Shown here piece by piece: positions 9,141 through 18,004 of a stretch of 64,000 nucleotides of DNA (position 1 is its first letter; each line of letters opens with the position of its first letter). Source of the DNA: Azoarcus sp. DN11 (GTDB lineage Bacteria; Pseudomonadota; Gammaproteobacteria; Burkholderiales; Rhodocyclaceae); the NCBI RefSeq assembly GCF_003628555.1, contig NZ_CP021731.1, forward strand, positions 4,216,001 through 4,280,000, in the 5' to 3' direction. Made by a program: the position numbers and the translations under genes. The notes below the pieces were generated by a model. It was not told where the DNA came from. It made no database searches and saw only the letters and a program-made list of their open reading frames with translations.

Positions 9141-9566
9141 ATGACGAATGACAACTCGGCGAAGGATCCGCTCGAATTCGTGCGCGGCATGTGGAACAGC
9201 ATGGGGTTCTCCCTGCCCGGGATGATCACGCCGACACTGGATGTCGGCGAACTGGACAAGCGCATCGCCGACCTGAAGGCGGTCGAGAACTGGCTGAAGA
9301 TGAACCTCAGCATGCTGCAGATGACGACGCAGGGGCTGGAGGTGCAGCGTGCGGCGATTGCCGCCGTGCAGGCGATGAGCGAACAGGCACGCGAATCGGG
9401 CCGTTCGGCGCAGGGCGAAGCGCCGGTCAACCCCTTCGCGACGGCCGCGATGTGGCCGTGGGCCGCAATGAGCGGGGCGCAGGCCGGCGCTCCTCAGGCC
9501 GGTGCCGCGAACCCCTCGGCCGCCGGCACGGCGGGAAGTCCGAAGGCGGCCGCCGGCAGCAAGTAG
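9141..9566 (+). CDS. phaM: PhaM-like polyhydroxyalkanoate granule protein
   Basis: 141 aa. The N-terminal part (DPLEFVRGMWNSMGFSLPGM, then LDVGELDKRIADLKAVENWL and NLSMLQMTTQGLEVQ) matches PhaM of Ralstonia-type bacteria, which activates PHA synthase and links granules to the nucleoid. The C-terminus is rich in Ala, Gly and Pro and ends in lysine (AAAGSK), consistent with a DNA-contacting tail but shorter and less basic than the lysine-rich tail described for Ralstonia. A strong AGGGGAGCG ribosome site precedes ATG. PhaC is not in the window. Confidence 0.82.
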   Translation: MTNDNSAKDPLEFVRGMWNSMGFSLPGMITPTLDVGELDKRIADLKAVENWLKMNLSMLQMTTQGLEVQRAAIAAVQAMSEQARESGRSAQGEAPVNPFATAAMWPWAAMSGAQAGAPQAGAANPSAAGTAGSPKAAAGSK

Positions 9567-9618
9567 GAACGCCGCGGCCGGGTGGCGGCCCCGTCGCCCG
9601 GCGCGCCGGCTCGCCCGC

Positions 9619-10509
9619 TCACAGCAGGTACAGCCACAGGGTCAGCGTAGGCACGGCCAGCAGCGTCGTTGCCGAGATCAGCCATGCGACGCCGGCGCCG
9701 TCGCCGCCCATGCGCATCGCGAGGATGTAGGCGGAGCTCGCGCTCGGCAGTGCCGCGAACAGCACCAGCGTATCGAAGGCGATGCCTTCGACCCCCAGCG
9801 CGCGGCCGATCTGCCAGGCCAGGGCGGGCAAAAGCAGCAGCTTCACCGCGACGATCCACGCCGAGCCGGTCCAGCGCCCGCCGACCATTTCCCAACGCAG
9901 CGCGGCGCCGACCGCGAGCAGCCCCAGCGCCACGGCCGCATCGCCGAGACGCTTGAGGAATGCCGCCAGCGGAACGGGAACCTCGAAGCCGGCGAGGTGG
10001 TACAGCAGGCCGGCGAGCGTCGCGAGCACCAAGGGGTTGCGCGACAGTTCGCGCAGCAGGCTGCCCTGACCGTGGCGGGCGAGCATGCCGACGGCCATCA
10101 GGTTCGCGAACGGCACCATCGCGCCGCACAGGCCGCCCATCAGTGCGACGCCCGGCACGCCATGCAGCTTGCCGGCGATGGCGATGCCGATGTAGGTGTT
10201 GAAGCGATAGGCGCATTGCAGGCGCGAGGCGAAACCCATCGCGTCCAGCCCCATCAGCCCGCGCCCGATCCAGCCGAGCACGAAGCCCGCGGCCATCGTG
10301 CCGAGACCCGAGAGGAAGAGCGGCAGCGCCCGACCGGGGTCGACGTCGGCGGTCGCCAGTGCGTTGAAAAGCAGCGCCGGGAACAGCACGAAGTAGACCA
10401 GTTTCTCGACGCCGCTCCAGAAGCTCTCGCCGTCGACGAGGTGGCGGCGCAGGACGACGCCGAGCAGGATCAGGCTGAAATCGGGAAGAAGAAGGAGCAG
10501 GCTTTGCAT
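9619..10509 (-). CDS. AEC (auxin efflux carrier) family transporter
   Basis: Inner-membrane carrier of 296 aa with about 8-10 hydrophobic helices spanning its whole length. Features of the AEC family include VYFVLFPALLFNALATAD near residue 40 and the last-third segment LFAALPSASSAYILAMRMGG. Members export or import organic acids such as malate; the substrate here cannot be assigned. It lies 69 nt downstream of the racemase gene on the same strand, so the two may be cotranscribed. Confidence 0.85.
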   Translation of the reverse strand: MQSLLLLLPDFSLILLGVVLRRHLVDGESFWSGVEKLVYFVLFPALLFNALATADVDPGRALPLFLSGLGTMAAGFVLGWIGRGLMGLDAMGFASRLQCAYRFNTYIGIAIAGKLHGVPGVALMGGLCGAMVPFANLMAVGMLARHGQGSLLRELSRNPLVLATLAGLLYHLAGFEVPVPLAAFLKRLGDAAVALGLLAVGAALRWEMVGGRWTGSAWIVAVKLLLLPALAWQIGRALGVEGIAFDTLVLFAALPSASSAYILAMRMGGDGAGVAWLISATTLLAVPTLTLWLYLL

Positions 10510-10578
10510 CGGCGAAGCTTAACCCGCGGCCGGGGTGCGCTGCGATTGCGGCTTCCCCCTGCCTCCTGCAGTCGACGC

Positions 10579-11745
10579 TCAGATGACGCCGGATGCGCGC
10601 AGACGCGCAATGGCCGCGTCATCGAGGCCGAGCGCCGTCAGGACGGCGTCGCTGTCGGCGCCCGCCTGCGGTGCGGGCGCGAAGGGGCCGGGCTCGAAGC
10701 CGGACAGGCGCACGGGCGGGCCGAACTGGCGCACGCCCTCGACTTCCGCGACCATGCCGCGCGCGCGGAGCTGCGGGTTCTCCAGGCTTTCTTCGAGCCG
10801 CAGGACGGGCGTCACGCAGCAGTCGACGGGGTCGAAGATCACCGTCCATTCGGCCTGCGTACGGCTGCGGAAGATCGCGGCAACCTCGGCACGCGCACGC
10901 GCGCCCTCTGCTCCGGTCGCGAGATGCGCGGGCTTGAGCTCGGGGCGGCCGAGCGTGTCGCACACGAGGTGCCAGAACTTCTCCTCGAGCGACCCGACCG
11001 CCATGTGGCGGCCGTCCGCGGTCTCATACACGCCGTAGCAGGGCACGCCGCCAGTCAGGAGATCCTCGCCGCGCGGCTTCACGCCGCCGTGCGCGAGCAC
11101 TTCGGCGAGCGGGAAAATCGCGTGCGCCATCGCGGCGTCGGTCATCGCGACGTCGACGTGCCGCCCCTGCCCGCTCGCGCGCGCGTCGAGCACCGCGACG
11201 AGCAGGCCGAACAGCGCCGACAGCGTGCCGCCGAGGAGATCGCCGATCTGCAGGTTGGACATTGACGGCGCACCGCCCGCGGTGCCGCTCTGGTCGAGCA
11301 CGCCGGCGTAGCCGATGTAGTTGATGTCGTGGCCGGCGCGCAGCGCGTAGGGGCCGGTCTGGCCGTAACCGGAGATGCTGCACAGGACGATCTTCGGATT
11401 GCGTTCCGCGAGCGCGTCGTAGCCGAGGCCCAGCTTGTCCATCACGCCGGGGCGGAAGCCTTCGACGACGACATCCGCCGTGTCGACCAAGCGCAGGAAC
11501 AGCTCGCGCCCTTCGGCCTGCTTGAGGTCGAGGCGCACGCTCTTCTTGCTGCGGTTGCACACCTGGTAGAAGAAGCTGGTGTCGCCGTTCATCGCGCCCA
11601 TCGTGCGCGCATAGTCGCCGGCGCCGGTGTCCTCGATCTTGATGACTTCGGCGCCGTAGTCGGCGAGGTGCTGGGTCGCGAGCGGGCCGGGCAGCAGGCG
11701 GGTGAGATCCAGGACGCGCAGGCCGTGCAGGGGTTTGTGTCTCAT
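10579..11745 (-). CDS. CaiB/BaiF-family protein, alpha-methylacyl-CoA racemase-like
   Basis: 388 aa, type III CoA-transferase fold. The N-terminus LHGLRVLDLTRLLPGPLATQ and the VEGFRPGVMDKLGLGYDAL segment are family signatures. The stretch AGHDINYIGYAGVLDQSG carries the His-Asp pattern seen in 2-methylacyl-CoA racemases, in which a His and a later Asp (probably in LQIGDLLGG) move the alpha proton. Family CoA-transferases instead have an Asp in a different context, so racemase is favoured. Such enzymes act in degradation of branched-chain acids or isoprenoid/sterol side chains. An acid:CoA ligase and IcmF elsewhere in the window fit branched acyl-CoA metabolism. Confidence 0.83.
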   Translation of the reverse strand: MRHKPLHGLRVLDLTRLLPGPLATQHLADYGAEVIKIEDTGAGDYARTMGAMNGDTSFFYQVCNRSKKSVRLDLKQAEGRELFLRLVDTADVVVEGFRPGVMDKLGLGYDALAERNPKIVLCSISGYGQTGPYALRAGHDINYIGYAGVLDQSGTAGGAPSMSNLQIGDLLGGTLSALFGLLVAVLDARASGQGRHVDVAMTDAAMAHAIFPLAEVLAHGGVKPRGEDLLTGGVPCYGVYETADGRHMAVGSLEEKFWHLVCDTLGRPELKPAHLATGAEGARARAEVAAIFRSRTQAEWTVIFDPVDCCVTPVLRLEESLENPQLRARGMVAEVEGVRQFGPPVRLSGFEPGPFAPAPQAGADSDAVLTALGLDDAAIARLRASGVI

Positions 11746-12017
11746 GCTGTCGGAGCGATCGTTGTCGGGGCGGTCATTCTACGGCCGTCGCGCAGGGCGA
11801 ACCGAAAAAATGCGCAGCAACCCTATGCCCCTCCGGCGCCCCGCCTGCGGGTCGCGGCGCGAACAGACGCCACTCGCACAGCGCCAATCCAATGAAATCG
11901 CGGGCGAACCCAAATATTACATTGTGATGAGTTAATCGAAAATGAATCGTTCCTCTTCGTCATAGCGGCCTCAATAATCCGGCATCGGATATCGGCATGC
12001 CGCCGTGGAGAAGATGA
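11746..12017 (+). promoter_or_regulatory. Leader/promoter region of the radical SAM cluster
   Basis: 272 bases between the divergent racemase and the radical SAM gene. It becomes AT-rich (ATATTACATTGTGATGAGTTAA around 11915-11936) compared with its surroundings, as expected of a promoter. Closer to the start, AGCGGC (about 11964) can pair with GCCGCC (about 12000), placing a hairpin next to the ribosome site GGAGAAG. This could be a leader structure, but it matches no riboswitch consensus that I recognise, including SAM or cobalamin types. Confidence 0.4.
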
Positions 12018-13274
12018 ATGCTTGCACTGACAAAAGGGCGTTTCCGCAACGAGCCTTCTTTCGATGAAACCCTGTCCCGCCATCCGTCGTTTCCACGACT
12101 GGTAGCGCTGAAGATCGATGCCCAGCGGCGAGGGGTGGCGTACACGGACCGTGCCCAGGCCGCGGTCGACCCGGAGATTCACCAGTTGCGGAGTCCCTAC
12201 ATCTTCGGGTCACGCGACGGCGCCATCAAGCCGCTACCCGAATCGCTGCTGCTGCGTGACGGCACGACGATCCTGGCCGACCCGACGCCCGAGGATCAGG
12301 ATCCCTACATCGTCGATCACATCGACGGGCGCTTCGTCCTGCTCGACCACGGCCGGCTGCTCGAAGAGGTGGATCTGTGGCCGAAGCCGGCTTACTACGG
12401 CAAGAACACCCGTTCGGGCCTGCCGATGAGCCATATCGTCAGCGCGCGGCCGCAGCGGCTCAATGTCTTTCAATCGAGCTTCTGCTATTTCTGGGCGGAG
12501 GACAAGGGCTGCAAGTTCTGCGACATCGTCACGCACACCAAACAGCAGCGCGAGGAACTCGGGGTCCCCAGCCGTCTGCGGCCGCAGGATGTCAAGGAAA
12601 CCATTGCCGAGGCGCTCAAGGAACCCGGGCGCTTCACGAGCCTGTGCCTGACCGCAGGCTCGGTGATCAAGGGCGACGCGCTGTTCGATCGCGAGGTCGA
12701 TTTCTACATCGAATTGCTGCAGGCCATCGGCGAGAACTTCAGGACGAAGAAATTCCCCAGCCAGCTGATCGCCTCGGCCTTCGACGAAAAGCAGTTGGCC
12801 CGCCTTTATGAGCAGACCGGCCTGACCAGCTACACCAGCGATCTGGAAGTGCTCAACGAGCGGCTGTTCGACTGGATCTGCCCCGGCAAGGCGAAATGGG
12901 TGGGCTACAAGGAGTGGCGCGACCGGCTCGTGCGGGCCGTCGATATCTTCGGCCGCGGCAATGTCGGCACGGGCATCGTTGGCGGCGTGGAAACCGCGCG
13001 CCCGAGCGGATTCACGTCCGAGAAGGATGCCCTCGCCTCGACCCTCGAAGAAGCCGAATACCTCGCCGAACGCGGTGTCAGCACCGTCTATATCGTCTGG
13101 GTGCCGCGCCCGGGCTCGGCGCTGCGCGGACAGCAGGCGCCGTCGCTGGATTACTTCATCCGCCTCGCGCAAGGGCTGCAGGATCTGCGCCTGAAGTACG
13201 GCCTGCGTATCGACTTCGACGATTACCGACGCTGCGGCAATCACCCCGACACCGACCTTGCCCGTTTGCAGTAA
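12018..13274 (+). CDS. Radical SAM protein with CX8CX2C cluster motif, function unknown
   Basis: 418 aa. A ~150-residue N-terminal extension precedes a radical SAM-like core. The only cysteines placed for a [4Fe-4S] cluster are C156, C165 and C168 in FCYFWAEDKGCKFC, giving CX8CX2C instead of CX3CX2C; the aromatic residue before the last Cys is retained. Downstream elements fit a TIM barrel: SLCLTAGSVIKGD (beta2, glycine-containing), SYTSDLEVLNERLFD (a motif resembling the ribose-binding glutamate strand), GTGIVGGVET and VYIVWVPRPGSAL. The C-terminus ends with C-containing YRRCGNHPDTD. It heads a close run with an FMN-binding protein (12 nt gap) and a cobalamin radical SAM protein. I do not recognise the specific family. 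Confidence 0.78.
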   Translation: MLALTKGRFRNEPSFDETLSRHPSFPRLVALKIDAQRRGVAYTDRAQAAVDPEIHQLRSPYIFGSRDGAIKPLPESLLLRDGTTILADPTPEDQDPYIVDHIDGRFVLLDHGRLLEEVDLWPKPAYYGKNTRSGLPMSHIVSARPQRLNVFQSSFCYFWAEDKGCKFCDIVTHTKQQREELGVPSRLRPQDVKETIAEALKEPGRFTSLCLTAGSVIKGDALFDREVDFYIELLQAIGENFRTKKFPSQLIASAFDEKQLARLYEQTGLTSYTSDLEVLNERLFDWICPGKAKWVGYKEWRDRLVRAVDIFGRGNVGTGIVGGVETARPSGFTSEKDALASTLEEAEYLAERGVSTVYIVWVPRPGSALRGQQAPSLDYFIRLAQGLQDLRLKYGLRIDFDDYRRCGNHPDTDLARLQ

Positions 13275-13286
13275 CAAAGGACAGCC

Positions 13287-13751
13287 ATGAGCACGCCGCT
13301 TTCAACCGAAGTCATCGAGCTTCTGAACGATGCATCGACCATCAAGGTTCTGGCCACGATCGACGGCGAGGGCTCGCCCCACGCCGTGGTCAGGAACGAG
13401 CTATATGCCGCCGGCGACGGGACGTTGATCCTTCCCGAGCTTCTGGAGTCGTCGCCGACCAATCGAAATCTGCTGCGCAGCCTGTGGTTCGACCGCAACG
13501 TCGCGGTCTCGCTGCTGGCCGGCGACGGCCGCAGCTTCCAGATCAAGGGGAAGGCTTTGAAAACGCATGTGAGCGGCGCCCTCTTTCAGCGTCACTACGT
13601 CGAGGCACGAGAGCGCCAGGGCAATGTCGGCCTCGCCGCCGTCTGGGTGATCGAGCCCGAGGAGGCCTGGAGCGAGGACTTCGGGCACCTCCGGGCGCTA
13701 CAGGAAGCCGAGCGCCCGACGCTGACGCATCTGGATCAGCTGGCGAAATAG
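13287..13751 (+). CDS. FMN-binding split-barrel (pyridoxamine 5'-phosphate oxidase-like) protein
   Basis: 154 aa. The fold-typical order of strands is visible: IKVLATIDGEGSPHAVVRNE, GTLILPELLESSPTNRNLLR, NVAVSLLAGDGRSFQIKGKA, and VWVIEPEEAW near the end. This matches small PNPOx-like flavin proteins, which can be reductases, flavin carriers or heme/F420 binders. It is placed tightly between two radical SAM genes (12 nt on each side), so it may supply electrons or process the same intermediate. The catalytic role is unknown; true PNPOx activity is unlikely because the second PNPOx dimerisation domain is absent. Confidence 0.72.
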   Translation: MSTPLSTEVIELLNDASTIKVLATIDGEGSPHAVVRNELYAAGDGTLILPELLESSPTNRNLLRSLWFDRNVAVSLLAGDGRSFQIKGKALKTHVSGALFQRHYVEARERQGNVGLAAVWVIEPEEAWSEDFGHLRALQEAERPTLTHLDQLAK

Positions 13752-13763
13752 CGAGGGCGTGCG

Positions 13764-15122
13764 ATGAAGGTAATTCTGATCAATCCGGCATTTTTCGACG
13801 GCAACGAATTTCGCAACCGTTACGAGGACTATGTCGACTGGATCAAGGGTGGCAACCTCTATGTCGCCCCGTTCGAGCCGCCGCTCGGCCTCGCGTATCT
13901 GGTTTCCTACGCCAAGACCCTCGGCCATGACGTGACCCTGCTCGACATGCAGGTGCTGATGATGGACAGCGAAGCGCTGGCCCGGCGATTGGCTGAAGAA
14001 CGCCCCGACGTCGTGGGCGTCACGGCGATGACGCCCACGCTGCCGGCCGCCTTGCGCGTCGCCGAGGTGACCCGAAAGGCCTTGCCGCACGCCCACGTCG
14101 TCCTCGGCGGCGTGCACCCGACGCTCGACCCGTGGAGCGTCCTGAGCAACCCGAACGTCGACTTCGCCATTCGCGGCGAGGGTGAAACCGCCCTCGGCCA
14201 GCTGCTCGATACGCTGTCCGGAAAGGGAGGCGAACTTGCCGTCGTGCAGGGCCTTTGCTATCGGACCGACACCGGCTTGCACATTTCCGAGAAAGCGCCC
14301 CCGCTGAAGGATCTCGAACAGCTTCCCCCGGCCGATTACGACTCCTTTCCGGTCGAGCGATACATCGAGCACAACGGGTTGTTGCGCGGCATCCGCGGCA
14401 TTTCGATGATCGTCTCGCGCGGATGCCCCTACTCCTGCTCGTTCTGCGCCGTGCAGCAGACGATGAGCCGGCGCTGGCGCGTGAAATCGGCATCCAAGGT
14501 GGTCGATGACATCGTCGCGCTGCGCGATCGACACGGAATCGAGGGCGTGTGGTTCAAGGACAGCATCTTCAACATGAAGCCGTCCTGGACGCGGGAGTTC
14601 TGCGAACTGATGATCGAGCGCAAGGTGGGGGTCGAATGGCAGGCCAACACGCGCATCAATCTGCTGAAGGAGGACGAGCTGGCGCTGATGAGGCGCGCCG
14701 GACTCAGCCAGATCGATCTGGGCATCGAATCCGGTTCGCCCAGGAGTCTCCTTCGTCTGAACAAGCAGATCACGGTCGACCAGATCCGCGAAAAGGTGAA
14801 GCTCGCGAAGAAACATGTGCGGGTTTTCGGATTCTTCATGATCGGGATTCCCGGCGAGGATGAGGAGGACGTCAGGCAGACGTTCGAATTCGCCAAGTCC
14901 CTGGAACTCGACCGCTGGAGCTGGAGCATCTACAGCCCGCTGCCGGGCTCGCGACTTTACGACGAGCTCATTGCCGAAGGACGCGTCGAACCCGTCCGCC
15001 TCGACCACTCCAACGTGCATTTCACGCAGGCGTACGCCGGGATCAGCAATATCGACCCGGCCCGGCTGAAAGAGTGGTACCGGGAAATCAACGACTATTT
15101 CACGCGCCGGAAGGCGGCCTGA
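13764..15122 (+). CDS. B12-binding-domain radical SAM protein (class B methylase/BchE-like architecture)
   Basis: 452 aa. Residues 1-150 look like a cobalamin-binding Rossmann domain (MKVILINPAF, APFEPPLGLAYLVSYAKTLG, PDVVGVTAMTP, VVLGGVHPTL, FAIRGEGE). There is no DXHXXG, as usual in this class, where cobalamin is bound base-off without a lower histidine. The radical SAM core has SRGCPYSCSFC with C221, C225 and C228 (CX3CX2C), then GVWFKDSIFNM, IDLGIESGSPRSLLRLNK and FGFFMIGIPGEDEEDV. Relatives methylate unactivated carbon or phosphorus centres or form rings. It is the third gene of the cluster, 12 nt after the flavin-binding gene. Methylation would produce SAH and 5'-deoxyadenosine, both handled by genes downstream. 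Confidence 0.86.
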   Translation: MKVILINPAFFDGNEFRNRYEDYVDWIKGGNLYVAPFEPPLGLAYLVSYAKTLGHDVTLLDMQVLMMDSEALARRLAEERPDVVGVTAMTPTLPAALRVAEVTRKALPHAHVVLGGVHPTLDPWSVLSNPNVDFAIRGEGETALGQLLDTLSGKGGELAVVQGLCYRTDTGLHISEKAPPLKDLEQLPPADYDSFPVERYIEHNGLLRGIRGISMIVSRGCPYSCSFCAVQQTMSRRWRVKSASKVVDDIVALRDRHGIEGVWFKDSIFNMKPSWTREFCELMIERKVGVEWQANTRINLLKEDELALMRRAGLSQIDLGIESGSPRSLLRLNKQITVDQIREKVKLAKKHVRVFGFFMIGIPGEDEEDVRQTFEFAKSLELDRWSWSIYSPLPGSRLYDELIAEGRVEPVRLDHSNVHFTQAYAGISNIDPARLKEWYREINDYFTRRKAA

Positions 15123-15203
15123 TTCATGTCCGATCCGGCCCTTCAACCGGCCTGATCGGCCTACTCGCTGCAACCTGCCATCAACATTCTGCCGAGAGAC
15201 AAC

Positions 15204-16370
15204 ATGTCCGATTTTCTCTTCACTTCCGAATCCGTAGCCGAAGGTCACCCCGACAAGGTCGCCGACCAGATTTCGGATTCGATCCTCGACGCCATCCTGG
15301 CCCAGGACAAGCGCGCGCGTGTCGCTGCGGAGACGCTGGTCAACACGGGACTCGTCGTACTAGCCGGTGAAATCACGACAAGCGCCAACGTCGACTACAT
15401 CCAGATTGCGCGGGATACGATCCGCCGCATCGGTTACGACCACTCCGATATCGGATTCGACTACAAGACGTGCTCTGTCCTGGTCGCCTACGACAAGCAA
15501 TCGCCCGACATCGCCCAAGGCGTGAATGAAGGCCAGGGCCTGGATCTCGACCAGGGGGCCGGGGATCAGGGTTTGATGTTCGGTTACGCCAACGACGAGA
15601 CGCCGCAGCTGTTGCCGGCGCCGATCTATTACGCGCACCGCCTGGTCGAGCGCCAGGCACAACTGCGCAAGGACGCCCGTTTGCCGTGGTTGCGTCCGGA
15701 TGCGAAGTCCCAGGTGACGCTCAAATACTGCGGCGAGACCGGCCGGGTGCTCGAGGTAGACACCGTCGTCTTGTCCACCCAGCACCATCCCGACATTTCC
15801 CACTCGCAACTTTCGGAACTGGTGATCGAAGAAATCATCAAGCCGGTATTGCCGAAGGAATGGCTCCGCAACCCGAAATTTCTCGTCAACCCGACGGGAC
15901 GTTTCGTCATTGGCGGCCCGGTGGGAGACTGCGGGCTGACCGGTCGCAAGATCGTCGTCGATACGTACGGCGGCGCTGCCCCCCACGGCGGAGGGGCCTT
16001 CTCGGGCAAGGATCCGTCCAAGGTCGATCGCTCGGCCGCCTACGCCGGCCGTTACGTGGCGAAGAATCTCGTTGCCGCAGGCGTCGCGAAGCAGGTGCAG
16101 GTACAGGTCGCCTATGCGATCGGCGTCGCCAGGCCGGTCAGTATTACGGTCGATACCTGGGGCAGCAGCAAGTTCAGCAACGAGCAGATCGTCGGCATCA
16201 TCCAGCGCAATTTCGATCTGCGCCCGAAGGGCATCATTCAGGAGCTGGATCTCCTGCGCCCGATCTATTCGCAAACCGCGGCCTACGGGCATTTCGGGCG
16301 CGAGAAGGCGGAGTTTACTTGGGAACGTACCGACAAAGTCGAGCAGATCCGGGCCGACGCCGGTCTGTAA
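15204..16370 (+). CDS. metK: S-adenosylmethionine synthetase
   Basis: Makes SAM from ATP and methionine, 388 aa, full length. Clear signatures are [20 protein letters not shown] at the N-terminus, [12 protein letters not shown] near residue 117, and the glycine-rich phosphate loop [16 protein letters not shown] near residue 260. GAGAGA-like purine-rich sequence precedes the ATG. In most bacteria metK is solitary or beside ahcY. Here it lies 81 nt after a cobalamin radical SAM gene and before apt and a nucleosidase, implying local SAM supply for the radical enzymes. Whether the genome has another metK cannot be seen. Confidence 0.97.
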   Translation: MSDFLFTSESVAEGHPDKVADQISDSILDAILAQDKRARVAAETLVNTGLVVLAGEITTSANVDYIQIARDTIRRIGYDHSDIGFDYKTCSVLVAYDKQSPDIAQGVNEGQGLDLDQGAGDQGLMFGYANDETPQLLPAPIYYAHRLVERQAQLRKDARLPWLRPDAKSQVTLKYCGETGRVLEVDTVVLSTQHHPDISHSQLSELVIEEIIKPVLPKEWLRNPKFLVNPTGRFVIGGPVGDCGLTGRKIVVDTYGGAAPHGGGAFSGKDPSKVDRSAAYAGRYVAKNLVAAGVAKQVQVQVAYAIGVARPVSITVDTWGSSKFSNEQIVGIIQRNFDLRPKGIIQELDLLRPIYSQTAAYGHFGREKAEFTWERTDKVEQIRADAGL

Positions 16371-16433
16371 GGTATTCCATTCCGGTCGTCCATCGCCACG
16401 CACCACCGGAAGCGACATCCACGGAGTTCGTCC

Positions 16434-16982
16434 ATGTCCCCGATTCCAGTCGGCACATACATTCGAGAACGCATTCGCACCGTCGCGGACTGGCCGCGTC
16501 GCGGCGTCCAGTTCCGCGACATTACCCCGCTGCTGCAGGACAGAAAAGTCTTCCGCGTCCTGGTGGACAGTCTTGTCGATCGCTACCGGGAGGCCGACCT
16601 CGATTACGTCGCCGGCGTCGATGCGCGCGGCTTCATTCTCGGCGCAGCCGTCGCCTGTCAGCTGAATCTCGGTTTCATTCCGGTGCGCAAGAAGGGAAAA
16701 CTGCCGTGTGCGACGCTGACCGAAGATTACGCGCTGGAGTACGGATCGGCGGCGATGGAAATCCACAGCGACGCCTGCAGGTCCGGTGACCGCGTACTGC
16801 TCATCGACGATCTGGTCGCGACCGGCGGCACGCTGCTGGCCGCGTCGAAACTGTTGCGACGCACCGGAGCCGAGGTGGTCGAGGCCGCCGCGATTATCGA
16901 CCTGCCGGCGCTGGGAGGTTCGGAGCGCGCGCGCCGGGAGGGCATTCCGTTCTATGCCGTTTGCGAGTTCGACGGATGCTGA
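16434..16982 (+). CDS. apt: Adenine phosphoribosyltransferase
   Basis: Converts adenine plus PRPP to AMP. 182 aa, normal length. The PRPP-binding motif [13 protein letters not shown] is at residues 121-133, and the N-terminal [20 protein letters not shown] and [14 protein letters not shown] are typical of APRT. Placed between SAM synthetase and an MTA/SAH nucleosidase, it would recover the adenine released from SAH, methylthioadenosine or 5'-deoxyadenosine. Gaps of 63 nt before and 61 nt after are compatible with one transcript. Confidence 0.95.
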   Translation: MSPIPVGTYIRERIRTVADWPRRGVQFRDITPLLQDRKVFRVLVDSLVDRYREADLDYVAGVDARGFILGAAVACQLNLGFIPVRKKGKLPCATLTEDYALEYGSAAMEIHSDACRSGDRVLLIDDLVATGGTLLAASKLLRRTGAEVVEAAAIIDLPALGGSERARREGIPFYAVCEFDGC

Positions 16983-17043
16983 TCCCGGCACAGCGTCTTG
17001 CCGCGAGCGACGGATGGGAATCAATCACTTCAGGATCCGTCGC

Positions 17044-17772
17044 ATGATCATCATTCTCGGCGCCATGGACAGCGAAATCGAGGAGTTCCTGTCGCGGCTG
17101 AGCAGCCCGCAACGCCACCAGTGGAACGGGTTTGCCCAGCATCGGGGGCAACTCGAAGGACAGGACGTGCTGGTCAGCAAGAGCGGGGTCGGCAAGGTGA
17201 TGTCCGCGCTGGTGACCCAGCATCTGATCGACCGCTGGCACCCGCAGGCGGTGATATTTACCGGACTGGCCGGCAGCCTGCGTCCGCACATCGACATCGG
17301 CGACACCCTGCTCGCCGCCGATCTGGTCCAGCACGATCTCGAATCCGCGGGCCTCCAGTTGCCGCGCGGGCAGGTACCGTATTCCGATTACCGTTTCATG
17401 CCGGCCGATCCCGTCCTGCTCGAACTGGCCGCCGGCTTCGTTCCGGCCACGGGCAAGGTGCATCGGGGGCGGATCTGTACCGGCGATCAGTTCATCACCT
17501 GCCGGGAAATGGACAGCCACGCGTACCTGACCGAAGAGCTGGAAGGCGATGGTGTCGAAATGGAAGGGGCGAGCGTGGCGCTGGTTTGCAGCGTCAACCG
17601 CGTGCCGTTTCTGGTGGCGCGGACCATATCGGATCGGGCTGACGGCAGCGCGGCGGACAATTTCGAGGCGTTCTTGCCGCGCGCCAGCCGGAACAGCCTG
17701 GATCTTGTCCGGTTCCTGCTGCCGCGGATTGCGCGAGCAGAACTGCGCGGGGCGCAGGGCTCCGCGGAATAG
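17044..17772 (+). CDS. 5'-methylthioadenosine/S-adenosylhomocysteine nucleosidase-type enzyme
   Basis: Cleaves the glycosidic bond of MTA, SAH and, in characterised relatives, 5'-deoxyadenosine to give adenine. 242 aa. Catalytic positions agree with the Escherichia coli enzyme: Glu11 in GAMDSEIEEF, VEMEG with Glu172/Glu174, and Asp197 in ARTISDRAD. GLAGSL near residue 74 corresponds to the purine/phosphate loop. The start at 17044 has AGGA 8 nt upstream; a nearby ATG at 17012 has a poorer site. It completes a metK-apt-nucleosidase set after the radical SAM genes, and helps prevent product inhibition of radical SAM enzymes by 5'-deoxyadenosine. Confidence 0.92.
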   Translation: MIIILGAMDSEIEEFLSRLSSPQRHQWNGFAQHRGQLEGQDVLVSKSGVGKVMSALVTQHLIDRWHPQAVIFTGLAGSLRPHIDIGDTLLAADLVQHDLESAGLQLPRGQVPYSDYRFMPADPVLLELAAGFVPATGKVHRGRICTGDQFITCREMDSHAYLTEELEGDGVEMEGASVALVCSVNRVPFLVARTISDRADGSAADNFEAFLPRASRNSLDLVRFLLPRIARAELRGAQGSAE

Positions 17773-17808
17773 GCTGCTGCGCGGGCGACCGACCGACGGC
17801 GGGGCGGG

Positions 17809-17887
17809 CTGCATATGCAGTCCGCAAATATGAAAGTGAAGTTTTCTTCGTTTGGTTTCGGGTCACCGCTGCATATATTGGCAGCGG
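17809..17887 (+). promoter_or_regulatory. Candidate operator pair upstream of the ABC importer
   Basis: A perfect 12-bp palindrome CTGCATATGCAG at 17809-17820 is echoed by CTGCATAT at 17869-17876, exactly 60 nt further on. The second copy lies inside CCGCTGC(8 nt)GCAGCGG (17866-17887), a perfect 7-bp inverted repeat. The stretch between them is unusually AT-rich (AAATATGAAAGTGAAG), as for a promoter. This suggests that the transporter has its own regulated promoter. The binding protein is unknown. Confidence 0.5.
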
Positions 17888-18004
17888 ATCCATCGCCTGC
17901 AGCACCCTTGTCTTGTTCAGCCCGCCGATCACCGCGTCGTCATCGGGCATCCCATAACCCACCTTGCCCTGCACCGGGAAGGTTCCTGATCGATAAGGAC
18001 TGTC

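Noticed and set aside
11746..12017. A SAM, SAH or cobalamin riboswitch ahead of the radical SAM cluster
   Set aside because: None of the conserved cores I know could be found; only a generic hairpin near the ribosome site is visible.
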